Part shown: positions 21,481 through 33,965 of the stretch, one piece after another
Position numbering within the stretch: the first letter of the stretch is position 1
Layout of the letters: the number at the start of each line of letters is the position of its first letter
NCBI GenBank assembly: GCA_032173965.1
Contig: CM063292.1
Span: 2,742,001-2,806,000 of the forward strand
Direction: 5' to 3'
DNA length: 64,000 nt
Origin: Sitta carolinensis
Taxonomy: Eukaryota; Chordata; Aves; Passeriformes; Sittidae
Translations under genes and position numbers: made by a program
Notes under the pieces: model-generated
Seen by the model: the letters and a program-made list of their open reading frames with translations, nothing else
What the model was told of the DNA's origin: nothing
Database searches by the model: none

Positions 21481-21740
21481 AAATTTTTCCAAATAAACAC
21501 AGCTTGATTCGACTTGGGTGGGCAGACTTATCAACAGACTAATTCTATAAACAAATGAAGGAATAACCCGGAGACCATTGGCTGGTACCAGCGAGACACG
21601 TGGAGAGAGCTCGGAGTTTTGTAGCAATGAAATTTTAATTAATGTGGGTGGGCTGAGAACACAAACGACTGTTTATCAGAGACAATTTATTTTCCAGCGC
21701 TAAGTCAACATATAATAGCAAACTTACAACAATTATTTAA
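21481..21740 (+). promoter_or_regulatory. FOXL1 proximal upstream element
   Basis: Within about 200 bp lie three forkhead cores (ATAAACA 21493-21499 and 21547-21553; TGTTTAT 21670-21676), two identical TGGGTGGGC motifs (21515-21523 and 21645-21653; one mismatch to the GLI consensus TGGGTGGTC, also compatible with KLF CACCC boxes), an inverted CCAAT box (ATTGG 21577-21581), a CACGTG E-box (21597-21602), TTAATTAAT, and a TATAATAG string near 21710. The density and composition shift suggest the promoter/proximal enhancer of FOXL1. Factor use is inferred. Confidence 0.6.
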
Positions 21741-21741
21741 C

Positions 21742-21762
21742 TTTTTTTTTTTTTTTCTCCCT

Positions 21763-21794
<32 letters not shown>
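21742..21794 (+). repeat. Poly-T tract upstream of FOXL1
   Basis: Two long T runs separated by CTCCCTCC, ending about 150 bp before the FOXL1 ATG. Length in this sort of tract is unreliable in assemblies. Confidence 0.9.
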
Positions 21795-21798
<4 letters not shown>

Positions 21799-21947
21799 GC
21801 TATGAAGCAGGGACAGAGGCAGAGCGAGCTCCTTCAGGCAGGGCTGGGAGCTGAGCTCGCACAAACAGCTCCCCGGTGCATTCGTCCCACGTTCCTGCCC
21901 TGCCCCGTCCCTTCGCTCGGCTCCGAGGGGGAAGACGCCGAGCTGCG

Positions 21948-22850
21948 ATGAGCCACGTCTACGGCAGCCACCTCTCCCCCCTGGGCAGCCCGTCCATGGT
22001 TTACCTGCCGGCCGCGCTCGGCTTCGCCCCCGGGGCGGGGATATCCCGGCAGGACCCCCCGCAGAAACCCCCCTACAGCTACATCGCCCTCATCGCCATG
22101 GCCATCAAGGAAGCCCCGGAGCAGAAGGTGACCCTCAGCGGCATCTACCAGTTCATCATGGACCGCTTCCCCTTCTACCACGACAACAAGCAGGGCTGGC
22201 AGAACAGCATCCGCCACAACCTCTCGCTCAACGACTGCTTCGTCAAAGTGCCCCGCGAGAAGGGGCGGCCCGGCAAGGGCAGCTACTGGACCCTGGACCC
22301 GCGGTGCCTGGACATGTTCGAGAACGGCAACTACCGCCGCAGGAAGAGGAAGCCCAAAGCCGCTGCCCCGCCGGACGCCAAGGGTGGCGAGCAGCCGGAG
22401 CCCCCCGCTCGCCCCGCCGAGCCCAAGCGGGCCAAGGGCGCAGCGCCGGGGGACGCGGCGGGGACGCGGCCGGCCGGGGGCACGGCGGCTTCTCCCGGGA
22501 GCACGGCGGCTTCTCCCGGGAGCACGGCGGCTTCTCCCGGGAGCACGGCGGCTTCTCCCCGGGGCACGGCTCCCCTGCCCGCTGCCGCCGCCCCGCCGGG
22601 CAAGAGCGGCTCCCGCAGCTTCAGCATCGAGAGCATCCTTGCGCAGGGGCTGCGGCCGCCCGGGGCAGCGCCCAAGGCGACCCGGGACGGCCCCGCCGGC
22701 TCTCTGGTGGCCAGCGGCGGCTTCGGGCCGGCCCTCAACGCGTCGCTCATGCTCGATTCCCAGGTGCACGGGAGGCTTTATCACATCGGCATCCCTTTCC
22801 TCTCCTGCTTCCCGCTGCACTTCTCCGAGGCGGTGTTTAATTTCCAGTAG
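21948..22850 (+). CDS. FOXL1: FOXL1, forkhead box L1 transcription factor (complete, single exon)
   Basis: 300 codons (human about 345). It starts [20 protein letters not shown], matching the family MSH...SPM.YL start. The forkhead domain covers about residues 40-131 ([55 protein letters not shown]), then the basic RRRKRKPK. The [20 protein letters not shown] to [13 protein letters not shown] stretch is diagnostic of FOXL1. An eh1-like SFSIESILA (224-232) and a conserved C-terminus ([18 protein letters not shown], ending FNFQ) follow. The frame is open upstream without an in-frame ATG, so the start is firm. The linker between forkhead and eh1 contains a 21-bp tandem repeat (residues about 178-205). 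In mammals it is a nuclear regulator of gut mesenchyme downstream of Hedgehog signalling. Confidence 0.98.
   Translation: MSHVYGSHLSPLGSPSMVYLPAALGFAPGAGISRQDPPQKPPYSYIALIAMAIKEAPEQKVTLSGIYQFIMDRFPFYHDNKQGWQNSIRHNLSLNDCFVKVPREKGRPGKGSYWTLDPRCLDMFENGNYRRRKRKPKAAAPPDAKGGEQPEPPARPAEPKRAKGAAPGDAAGTRPAGGTAASPGSTAASPGSTAASPGSTAASPRGTAPLPAAAAPPGKSGSRSFSIESILAQGLRPPGAAPKATRDGPAGSLVASGGFGPALNASLMLDSQVHGRLYHIGIPFLSCFPLHFSEAVFNFQ
22478..22568 (+). repeat. FOXL1: In-frame 21-bp tandem repeat inside FOXL1
   Basis: Four copies of CACGGCGGCTTCTCCCGGGA G starting at 22481, 22502, 22523 and 22544, encoding repeated STAASPG heptads. The copies are nearly identical at DNA level including third positions, so the expansion is recent. 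Confidence 0.95.
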
Positions 22851-22943
22851 GTGCCCCGCAATTAACGCCCCCCCCGGCCCCGAGCGCTGCTGCGGGGAGA
22901 GATGGGACTCAGATCTCACCGCGCGGGTAAAGACCTTAAAAAA

Positions 22944-22977
<34 letters not shown>

Positions 22978-23960
22978 AAACCAAAAAACCCAAACCAAAC
23001 AAACCCCCAAAGCGATGTTTTAAAGGTGACTCAGGATTTCAGGGCATTTTCAAGGCGCGTCTCGCTGCGGACTCTCTTTGGCGGGTGCCTCGCCCCCCCC
23101 TGCCAGAGCGGCTTTGGAAGGTAAAGCGGATTTGTTTCCCCGTGGGCGGTGGAGGTAGAGGCAGCCCCGGGGGAATGCCCACGCTGGCCCCCGAGCCCCG
23201 TGGGCTTTGCTCTGCACCTTTGGTCTCTGCATCCCTCAGGTTCCTCGCACCAGGTTTCTCTCGAGCTCTTCAGGTCTCTGTTTTCTTCTTTTATTTTTCC
23301 TTTGAAAACCAAGCCCCATCCCGAGGGGAGGAGGCTGAGTTTTGTTTTGCCATCAGTACCCACGGGTATTAATAATGCCCATAATTTTGCCATGAATATT
23401 GCAGGCACATAATAATTCCTGATATTCCCCGTGGGCCCAGAGTGGGTAAGTGGAGCCGAACTCGTGGCAGACCAAGCAATCCAGGCTCCTCCTGAATATT
23501 CCTGCTTGCTTTCATCCAGCATGGTGTGGAACTGGTTTCCTGCCCAGCACTGGTGCTTTGGAGTATCCCCACAGAGTTTCTGCTCATGGATGTGGCCAAA
23601 AAGAGGGGATGGATGAGCAAATACAGAGATTTATCTGTTTTCCATGTCTTACTGGTTGCTTCTGACCAAAAAAGACTCAGGCAGGGTTGTAAAGGCTGGG
23701 ACAAATACCAGGAAAAAAAAAAAAAAGAGACATCGACTATGTTTCTAAAATTTTTTTTTTTGTAAAGAAGGAAGAATCCTGACACATTGCAAGAAATCAG
23801 GAATATTTTATATTTTTGTTTGCCGTAAATAGAGGCTTTTTGTATATTAGTGGATAAATGCCCTTTTGGAAAAAAAAAAATATATATTCTCAATTTTCAT
23901 TATGAAACCAAACCTATATCCAATAAAGGTATTTTTGTTCAGGAGTGTGTCTGGTGTGAT
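22851..23960 (+). other. FOXL1: FOXL1 3' UTR and polyadenylation signal (inferred)
   Basis: Contains a ~25-A run at about 22948-22975. A good terminal signal, CAATAAAGG (AATAAA 23922-23927), is followed by the GT-rich AGTGTGTCTGGTGTGATGTG at 23944-23963. This implies a 3' UTR of about 1.1 kb. Confidence 0.65.
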
Positions 23961-26832
23961 GTGAAACACCCCTTGGCTTGTGCTGGAGGATGGAGGAGTG
24001 GGGCCTGCTGCTGACATGGTGGGCCATGGAAAGATGGCAGAGGCTACAAATAGGCTCCTGGAAATCACCTGTCCCTTGAAACTGATGGAATCTTTCCCAA
24101 AATGATTGTTCCTTCTTCTCTTCCCCTTCTTCCATCCCACCCTGTCTCTAAAGCAAAGCTTGCTCTTAAATGAGCACCTGGATATTGGAAATGTGGGGGT
24201 TTCAGGTGAGCTTTGATTCAGCTTTTGCAGAGGAAGGTTGGCATCAGTTCCTTGATATTTAGACCAGAGTTGCTCATTCCAGCCCAAGGCAAAGAGCTCT
24301 CACGTGGGGAAGGACAGAAAATCTCCAAAAGATGAGAACTGTTATTTAACTTCCCAAAAAAATAGATGCTCATAGGCAGATCCCTGGACAGGCTGAGCTG
24401 GAGCATCTCAATGCAAAAGTGGAGAATTAAAAAAAAGAGAAATTTTATTTTTTAAAAACAGATTTGCAAAATAGACTTTATTTTAATAAACCCCCTTATT
24501 TCCTCCTCTTTCTGACAGCTGCTGTTTGAATATCTGTTGATTCCGTTGTTTAAAGTTCTGGTGCTGAGTTAGAAAATGAAGAAACACTTGCAAAATGTTG
24601 TGAAGGTGCCACTGCTCGGTCCCCACTGTAATTCCCAGGGCTGGGAGGGTTAAAGCTCCCTGTGTGCCACGCCTGGCCCTGCAGTGCCTCTCCTGGGTGG
24701 CATTAGGGACAGGTACCAGGTACAGAAGGGGCCACCTGGCCAGGAGGTTTCATTCCAGGCTGGCCACTGCCATCCCTGCCCTCTTTGGGGGCTGGGGGGT
24801 GACCCCCGGGAAGCTGCAGGGGGAGGAAAAGGAGCCCAGCAGAGCCCCAAAACTCTCCCTCCACCCCCTGCGTGGTGCTTTGGGCTCGGGGTGAGCTGGG
24901 AGGTTGGTGCTGCCTCCCAGGACTCGTCTGATGGGTCTGCACCAAGCCCTTCCCACAGCGAGGGATCCTGTACCCCTGCTGTCCCATGGAAAGGTTTTAC
25001 CCCCCAAAATTGGATATTTATGCTCTCAGTCACCACTTTTATCCTGTGCCTTCAGCTCCTCTCTTTCCCTCTCTCCTAACTTGGCCTCCCAGCTGTGACA
25101 CCCCAGTTGTGTCACCTCTCAGTTGCTATTCCAGCCCCCAAAATACACTTTTTTGGACCTGCAAACAGGGCTTTTATTCCTTTCCTACTCACACATGTGG
25201 AGCCTCTCCCTGTCCGAGCCCTTCCTGCACAAGAGCAGTTTTTTAGTGGTCAAAATAAGCGAGTCTCAGTTTAATGCACGACGCGTATTTTTATCACAGA
25301 CACTTTTTATTTTTTGGAAACCCAGCTTTTTGTACGCAATGGGAATTTGTTTCTTTGCGAAGCTTTGCTTTGACATTTGATCTTATTTCTGTTTTGGTGG
25401 AGTGGAGTGGGACCAAGTGCAGCTGCAGATTTAAAAGCTGAGTTGAGCTTGATTTTGGTTTCGCTCGAGGGAGCGAAATTAGTAAACCTAACATGCTCTG
25501 CACAAAAGGGACACTAACACCAATGAGCTCAGAACCCGGTGAGCCGTTCTGAGGGGCAATTTGGAATTAATTGGGATCAGGCCAGTGCTGTAACAGAGGA
25601 GGAATACCAAGAAAAAGGGTCTTATTGCCAGCAGGCTGGATGAGTAACCACACACGGCTTTTGCGCGTCATCTGTTTACAGAGAGGGGAGAAGTCATGGT
25701 ACAATAAAAACATACAATAAAAACATACAGTAAAAACATGAAATAAAAACACACAGTGAAAACAACAGCAGAGCAGTGAGTGTGCAGTCAAGACACCGAT
25801 TCCTGCCCTTTGCATGGGGCTGAGCATCCTTTGATCCTCCTCACATCCAGGTGAATTTTGTGCAGCCAGCGTGCCACGGAATCGTCAGGGGCCCGACAAG
25901 CTGCGAGGAGTGCCAAGGTTTTCACACCTGCTTCCCAAGCCAAAAAAGCAGCTGCCAAGCACAGAACTGCCACCCAACATTTTACTCATGCCTGGAATCT
26001 TCCTCCTCCTGGCTTTCCCAACCTCTCAGGGCTGGCCATAAACACCAGTCTGGAATACTGGGGAGAAGTGGAGAAAATAGCCTGGGATGCAGAATAAACA
26101 GCACACTGCCTGTGTGGGCGATGGAGATGCCTTCCCCTTCCTCTGCAGAGGAATGACCTCTCCCAACCCAGCAAGGTTTCCAGTCGCCAGGCTCTGCAGC
26201 CAATTTTAACTCCTAGGAGCAGGGGAGATCACAGAGTGGGAGAGGCTCCCAGAGGAGTTGTTTGGTTCCCAGGGCAGCTTTGCTCCAAATGCCAGTTTCC
26301 TTTGAGTGGAACTGAAAATTTGGCATATTAAAATAATTCCGGAGTTTAATTTCTCATAAATGGGGCTTCCAGTCTTTAAATAGGCTCAGTGTGTGTTCTC
26401 CTAAAGTTGGTCCCATAGCAGGTATAAAACATAATCGAGCATTTCTGCATGAGCAGAGGACACTTGCAGGATTTGTCACTCAAGGTGTGGCTGCCTGTGC
26501 CTGATTCCAAGGTGACATAAATCCAAGGGACTTTGTAGCCTCTTCTCCTTCCCCCACCCCATTTCAAAAATTAATTCTCTTTCCAATCTTTGCCACGGAA
26601 AACACATAAAGGAGGGATCATCCCTTTCCACACTGAAACCCACTGGCTTCCTGCTGGCTGCTTCTAAGCCTGGTGTGAGGAGCAGCCAATTCGAAAGCAA
26701 AAAAGGGAAGAAGGATCTGCTTCCTCACTTGATTCATACCCACACCCCCAGAGAAGAGATGTCCTGGGAGACAGCGCTCGGGATATTAAACAGATCACAT
26801 GTTTGATTTGAAGTGAAAGACCAAAAAGACAA
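23961..26832. other. Gene-free flank downstream of FOXL1
   Basis: Unique sequence with no open frame of recognisable content. A short tandem stretch of ACAATAAAAACAT-like 12-13-mers lies at about 25700-25765. Confidence 0.5.
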
Positions 26833-26960
26833 GATCACAGAATGAGAGAAGTTACAGATGGAAAAGGTCTACGAGGTTATGCAATCCATCAGTCTGGACG
26901 TTGCATAATTGCTCCCCACAGTATATTTTTAGTGCTTTATCCAGACAAATCATTAAGTGC
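26833..26960 (-). mobile_element. Possible ancient CR1-like remnant
   Basis: ATCACAGAATGAGAGAAG..., GATGGAAAAGGTCTACGAGG and ...ATTGCTCCCCACAGTATAT resemble the reverse complement of an old CR1 3' end. It is heavily diverged; family assignment is tentative. Confidence 0.4.
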
Positions 26961-29281
26961 TTTAAAATGGGCCAGATTCCTCAAACGCAGTGCGTGCTAA
27001 GTCACAGCTGATTTCCCTGAGCCTCGCAGCTCCAGTGTCTAACAAGACACCGAAAGGAAGTTTTTGTGTGGTCAGAGAGAACAGCACGGGCTCTTCCAGA
27101 AATAATCCAGGCCTGCTCCGCTGTCCCTCACAGGAATCTCTCCTAAATTGGCTGAATTAGACCTCTAAAATCTCATTTTCGGATTATAGCGAGTAATACC
27201 TTATTACTTATTCAGATGTTCTCTTAGGCCAAAGTCAAACATCGCTCATGTTCCCGTGAACACGATTTGTTTTAAGCCAGCTTCAAAGCCGGCTCACCAA
27301 AGCGTAAAGAATGTTTATTTGAAATATAGTTGCTAAATTTAGCATGAGCTCGGTTAGCCTAAACCTTAGCGACATTTTTAGAGAGAGCACATTGCGAATC
27401 AGGAATGCATGGAGAAATAAATAAACTTTCCCACATTTTTGGAAATCGAGGGAGAATTTGCGAGCTCTTTCTCGCACGGGCGATTTCCGTGGGTTGGAGG
27501 ACGCAGGTTTCCCACTGAACAGACAGCTGGAAAGGCACAGTGCTGCTCGTTTGCACTGCAGTTTCATTTCAAATAATGCTCCCTCAAGGAGGAAACAAAA
27601 GCTGTCATTTTTTTTGGTTTTTTTTTAATAGAAATTACGCAGAGCACCAACATGTTTCAATATTTACCCAAGCTCGTTGTGAAGAGTCGAGGAGCAAATG
27701 GAGCTGGGCTTGGCCACGAGCTGCATCCAGAGGAAATCTCACGTTTGGATTTGGTCTTGTGACTTTTCCTGGTGATTCTGATGCTGGATTTTACACCCAC
27801 CTCTTGCACATTGGTTGTAGCATCCCCCAGCTGGATCCTGAAATGCCAGATGGACTCTGGGTTGGACATTTAGACAGAAAATTTTTATGATTTTTCTTTC
27901 TACCTTCCTAAGCTTCCACAGCTTAAAGAGGCACCTCTGGATCACCCTTGCCTCGAGTGACATTGGCTGAGAGACAGGAGCAAAGCCATGATGGGAAGAT
28001 GAACGGACCCGTGATAAACAGTTAAATTCCCTTTTATCAGGTGACTTTCCATCATCTCCCTCCACCCTTCCCAGCCTTTGGTGGGTGTGAGCAGAGTGTT
28101 TCTGCTCCTAAAGGGGCAGGATTCCAGCTGTGCCCCTGTGGGGCTGCAGGACACGAGGGATGTGTCCCAGTAACCCCAGTTGCCTTTGCTGGGACTGGGA
28201 CCAGCTCCTCCCCAAGCACACAGGTGGAATAAGGGGTATGGAACAAAACACAGGCTTGATTCCTTTTCCTTGAGTCCACGGTGAGCCGGACCCCCTAATT
28301 CTTCCCTACCTACCTCCAATTGCTTACTGAGTTTCTGTTTTCGTTAGAAGAGCAATATGTAATAATAGTTGTTACAATAATTGTATTTCTGTTTTTACAT
28401 CTGTAAAGATTAAGTTAAACAGTATGAAGCCCATTAAACTATTTCATGTCATGCTGCCATAAATTTCCTCCATTCCCATTGCTACTATTATTCCAGAGTA
28501 AACTCTGAGATCAAGCTGCTGCCACAGAGAGTTATTTATAGGAGCTCATTCATCAATAAAAAACTTCAAAAGAAATCTGTTACTCTTCTATTGGGAAGCC
28601 AAAGAAAACTAACATAAAGACAACCCTGTTAAGAAACAAAGCTAAGGAGACCACAAGACATTTAGTTAAGGAAAATCCTGATTTCTAACAAATGCCATGC
28701 AAGGAGGGGAAGAGGCAAAAAAAAAAAAAAAAAGGAAAAGATTGTTGGCAGCATGAATCCTTTTAAGTTGTTTCACTCTCATTGGATGGTTAAAATAAAC
28801 AGTTAAACAGTTGTATTTGGCCTGGCTCAGCCCCCTCATTAGGCTCCATGTGATGGATTTGGGATCTCACAGTGTGTAAGGAGCTCTTCATCCCCTACAA
28901 AAGCTGGGGTTGTCCTGCCATGTGTCCCAGCTGCTGCTGCACCCATCCACCAGCACAGGAGGAACCCAACGTGAAGGGATGACTGGGCACCAGAAAGCAT
29001 CCACCTCCACAAAGGTAAAGGGAAAAACCAGGAAAAGTTGTGTGTCATCGTCTCTGCTTTCTCTCATTTCTTGTTGTGCCTTTCTCTGCACGCCTGAGCT
29101 GCGCAGGGCTGGCCTGGGTGGTCGTGGTGGTCCTGCAGGAACTCCAAAGTGGCAGAGCTCCAGTGCTGCCCTTCCCTGTTCCACCTGAAAAACAACCTGG
29201 GAACAGCTCAAGGGAGGGGATTCTGCTCCTCTGCTCCTGTGAGACCCCTGCTCTGGTGGCCCCAGTGTAAGAACATGGAGC
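26961..29281. other. Unique AT-rich DNA, candidate conserved non-coding blocks
   Basis: About 26960-27480 and 28320-28660 are low-complexity-free, CpG-containing or AT-rich unique blocks with TAAT, ATTTATAG and ATAAA-type cores and no repeat homology that I recognise, which is the usual look of developmental enhancers. A poly-A run lies at about 28717-28733. No gene is seen. Conservation cannot be judged from one sequence. Confidence 0.35.
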
Positions 29282-29289
29282 TGTTGGGA

Positions 29290-29703
29290 AAAACCAGAGT
29301 TGATAAGGGGACTAAAGCACCTCCTCTATGAAGACAGGCTGAGAAAGTTGGGACTGCTCAGCTTGGAGAAGAAAAAATTGTGTGGAGATCTCACACACCT
29401 TCCGGTATCTGATAAGGCTACGAGGAAGCTGGAGTGGGATTCTTCATCAGGAACTGGAGTGACAGGACAAGGGGGAATGGCTTCACAATGGACAAGAATA
29501 GGCTTGGACTGGATACTAGGACGAAATTCTTCTTTGTGAGGCCCTGGCACAAGGTGGCCAGAGAAACTGTGGGTCCCTGGAAGTGTCCAAGGCCAGGCTG
29601 GATGGGGCTTGGAGCAGCCTGGGATAGTGGAAGGTTTTACCCTGGCAGGGGTGGAAGGAGGTGATTTTTAAGGTCCATTCCAACCCAAACCATTCCTGTG
29701 ATC
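29290..29703 (+). mobile_element. CR1 LINE 3' fragment (~410 bp)
   Basis: Contains AGGCTGAGAAAGTTGGGACT, GCTCAGCTTGGAGAAGA, GGCTTGGACTGGATACTAGG, GTGTCCAAGGCCAGGCTGGA and TCCATTCCAACCCAAACCAT. This is the best-preserved CR1 copy in the window and includes sequence 5' of the common 3' end. No ORF is preserved. Confidence 0.93.
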
Positions 29704-32700
29704 CCTCTCCTTTTGGTGCCTGTCTCATTAACAGCTCTGCAGGAGCGAGACCCCGCTGGAGGCCCCTGAAGGAGCAGGCACTCAGGATCAGCCTCATCAA
29801 CAGGAGCCTCCAGCTGAGCTTTTGGACAGAAACACTCCCTCATTTCCATCACAGGGATCTGAGCCCTGAGGACAGCACGGCCCCCCAGCTACTGGCGTGC
29901 ACTGAGGGACATTTCATGATCACAACCCCCAACACTGAAGCTCAGGGGGGAGGATTCTGTTCCCCAGGGATCTCTTTCCATCCTTCCTCATGCAAAACTG
30001 GGCAGGGCACTCTGCATGGATTCACCTCCATCAACCCCCATCACACAACAGCTCAGTTCCTGCTCTGAGCTGGCCATCAAAATTATCTCCAGAAACTGCC
30101 AGGACACAGAGCATCTTCACAGGGCTGGAACTCTCAGCCTCCTGAGCCTCCAGCTTTGGAGGAGCTGGGTAAAAGCTGAGATTTAGGGAATTAGGGGAGG
30201 AGGAATTTCACTTGCAGAAAACACAGCCTTTGCTTAAACTGTCCTCTCTACCCTCACCCAAAAGGCTGCTTCTTTTTTCCTTACAACCTGTTCTTGGCAG
30301 TGCAGGTGAGGCATCCCTGCTTTCCTTGTGCTGAGGAGTCACAGCAAAAACTCCCAAATCCCAGTGAAGTGACTTAAAAGCAGCCCCAGTACTTCTTCCC
30401 CAAACTTCTTCCCAAACTTCTACCCAAACTGGGGTAGAAGACAAAGAAATCTGTCAAAACTCCTCCAATCAGGGGCTGAATAAATCTCTTTGCTCACGAC
30501 ATCTGAAAGAATTACCCTCAATTTTGCCCGTCTTTGCCTTGCTCCAAATTGAGACTCGTGTAGCCAGTCTGAATCTGATGTAATTAGGGTTGTTCAAACA
30601 GAGTGGCAGAGCCAAGCCAGTCACTGTGACTCCACCATGCCAAGAGAAAAGTTTTTGTACATTGCTACAGCTCAGATTTGGAACGGGTCTGAGCACCAAA
30701 CACAAAGATTATTAATAAACATGCAGTGTCTGTCTGTACAAACCAGCTTTATTCCCATTTAACTGTAGTTACTGTTAAATAGAATTGGTTTGTTATGAAA
30801 AGGGCAAAGAGAAGCCCTCAGTTGTTGTGTCTGGTTTCAGATTAGACGCTACATAATTTCTGAGTAACAATAACAGCAATTGTGACCCACTTCTCATGGA
30901 GTATTTTTCACTGATTTCTCCTAAAGTGCTTTGCAGGGAAGGTCAGTAGAAAGACCCATTGTAAACATGGGGAAATCTCCTGATTATTTGTTTTGGATGG
31001 TTAGAGAGGAAATTGCATATGCTTTCATGGAAAAAAAGAATCCTCTATTATTATCCTCTGTCCTAAAAAGGTGGTGGTGGTGGGGAAAGCCTGGTGACTC
31101 TGATCTAAATTATCCTAAAGCAAATTTCTGGCAAACCAAATGAAGCCAGACGACTCTGGATTTAATGAGAGTAAATAGTAGCAGACTAAGTTAAAGCTTG
31201 AAACAGGGCACTCAGCTGCTGCTCTTGCACTGCTTTGCTGCCTGTCTTGAAGCCTTTGATTGCCCAGTTTTGTTTTCTTAGCTAATTTCAGAGATATTTT
31301 ACTTTGCTTGAGCATCAACAGGTCAACTGTTGGCAAAAGCCAAGTGGCAGAAAGCTGTAGGTGTGCTTTATAGGCAACTAGGAAAATAATTGTGTTTAGA
31401 GTGTGAAATGCAACCACGTAGCCAAACTTGCCTGATAAAGCTTGAGGCTGAGCAGAGCCAGCCCAAGAGCAGACTGAGATGTGATTCAGCCCTTTGAAGT
31501 CTCCTGATCTAATTCTTATTGTACCCATGCATGATTTCCGTTGCTGGGGAAAACAAAAATCCCATCCTGAGTCCAAAAACCCCAGGTGCTCTCCTGTCTC
31601 CCTTGGCTGTGGAAGCTCCTGGTGTGAGTTCCTGGGAGCCCAGGGGAGCAGGAGGGGGTGTCTGGAGGGGGTTCTGTCTCTCAGGGCTCAGCCAAGCTTC
31701 CCTGAGTGTTTAATTTGCAAGGCAGGCTTTGCCTGGGCAGGCATCTACCGAGCTTTGCTGGGCTGGCCTCCCAACCTTGCTCTCTCTGCCTTTCATCAAG
31801 ACAGGACTCGTCACACTCCACCCTGGTGGCTCAGCAGAGACCTTATGGCCTTTCCTTGAGTTTCCAAAGGTTGGGGCAGGTGGTGAGAAAAGCTGGATGA
31901 AGGGAGGTTCCCATTCCCACTCCTGCTCCCCAGGGAGCCAGCTGGTGTAGGGCATTTCCTCAGGGTTTCCAAGAACCCAGCAGTGGTGGACAAGTGGACA
32001 CTGCTGGTAGATTGTTGCTTGTCCAGCCAAATAATATCAAGAATTAGTGACTCCATGGCCTTTTCCAGTCATTTGTTAAGATTTCTTTGTCAGCATCTCC
32101 AAATGAGACACACTTCCCTCTGCTCTCACCCCTGTTTGCTTTGAAAGGCATCTTATTTTTCTTCCATTAGAAAAAAAGAGATCAATGGGAGGCAAAATAC
32201 CTTTCAAATGTCTAAGGGATGAATTTACTCCTTGAGAACCTTAAAGCTACAGAAGAAAAGTGAAGAATCAACTTTGACACACATGACAAATATTGAGAGG
32301 GAGCTGAAGCTGAAAGGCAACTCCTCGAAGACTTTGGATCATTAAGAAAGTACATGAATGAGTTGGAATTCTTGAAAGAAAACCTCTCCCAGGCTTACTC
32401 CCTTGGCTCAGAGCCAGGGGCTCTGCGTTTGCCTCCCAAACTCTCTTGCAGTTACGATGTCTGAGGGAAAATCCATCTCCTCTGATTTCCTAAGGCTGGC
32501 CAGGATCAGCGAGCCGATGAGTTCCTGCCAGTTCCTTCTGGGGGCTTGGGGCAGCCCTGGGAGCCCATAAATCCTGGCTGCCTTGGCCCCAGCCAGGGTA
32601 AGACCAGCAGCTCTGCTGCTGTGGCCCAGAGGGCGACCACCAGAGAGCTGTGCTGACCTTTCCCAGGCTCGAGGGCTCCCTGGGCTGTTGGTGTCCACTG

Positions 32701-32826
32701 CAGAGGGCTGGGGTGCAAATCCAGGGCCGTGGCTTCTGCAGGATTCTGCAGTCCTGTGGCCGTGGCACTGAGATGTGAGTGGGGAGTGTTCCACAGCGAG
32801 GTGTGGGACCCCAAGCTGCTCTTCAA
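29704..32826. other. Gene-free interval
   Basis: Unique sequence. AT-rich block at about 30700-30920 with CAAT and homeodomain-like cores; otherwise nothing identifiable. Confidence 0.45.
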
Positions 32827-32828
32827 AA

Positions 32829-33442
32829 ATGTGTTTATTGCAGAGGAGAAGTTACAGCAATCTTTGGTTAAGATTGAGACACAGAGCCACACCTGTGAGC
32901 TGCCAGCTCCAGCCTAAGCCATGCCTGAAGCCACCTCTGCTCTGGTTACAATGCATTAGATATTTTTATTTGTTGAATATTTCAATACATAACAACCAAT
33001 CAGCATCACACACAATCCCTTTACCTTTACCCATAGCCCATCATAACTGCTAATATTACCACATTATGACAATAACTAACCAATCACATGAGTTAGTATG
33101 TTATATTTTAAGCTTAAACCTTGCTTTTCTGTTTTTCTGCTGTGGAAAATTCTTCTGACTTGGTAAAAACATGTTTTCCGTTTGTTTATGCTTTTTTGAG
33201 ATTTATCTTTACTTGGTAAAAACATGCTTTTGTTTGTAGGCAACTTATCTTTTGCTTTGAGCTATAAAATCTCTTTCCAATTCATCTCAGCCTTTGTCCA
33301 GTGCCCACTAGCTTCAGCAATCTTTATTTTCAGACATCTTTTGCTCTTCTCTATCAAAGCTTGCTTTCATTTCTGAAGAACCTTCTGCTCAGCATTCCTA
33401 TTTATAAAACTGCCCTGTTAAACTTCCATCTTCCCCAACAGT
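32829..33442 (+). mobile_element. LTR-like element (degraded, possible solo LTR)
   Basis: Bounded by TGTGTTTATTGC on the left and ...CTTCCCCAACA on the right. In + orientation it has two CCAATCA boxes (about 32996 and 33080), a TATAAAA box at about 33261 and pyrimidine-rich sequence after it, which is the layout of a retroviral LTR. No clear target-site duplication was found, so boundaries are approximate. Confidence 0.45.
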
Positions 33443-33965
33443 GAGGACTGTCCCTCCAGGAGATTCCTTCTGGTCTTAAGGAATAATTGAAGGTGAATCA
33501 GCCACCTTCTGTCCAGGGCAGCTGCACCCTCAGCTGATGAGGGAGCCTTTGGGTTCTGGGAGCAGAACCTCTCTCCTGGGTGGCCAGAGCAGAGCCTGGC
33601 CTCTCTGCACAGCTCTCCCTGGCTTAGGCAGGCGTGGGAGCTGAGCCCTGAGTGGTGTCCAACCCCGAGATGACCTTATGGACCACGGAAGCTCCACATG
33701 TGAAATCTCCAAGCCCTGCCCGTGCCTGCACACAGCTCTCACACGAAGCCCAGCGTCCCTGCCTCACACAGCAGCACCCCAACAGCCCCGAGGTGCTGGG
33801 CAGCTCCACACCCAGCTGAGAGCCCTCACCCAGCTCTGCAAGGGCAGGGGAGTGCAGGAAGTGGGTTTGGAGGGGGACAGGAGGGAGGAGGCAGAGGGAT
33901 GTGGAGCTGAGCATTCCCATGGTGACTGCAGCAGAGTTGCCTCCCTTTCTGCCAGCCACATTTCA

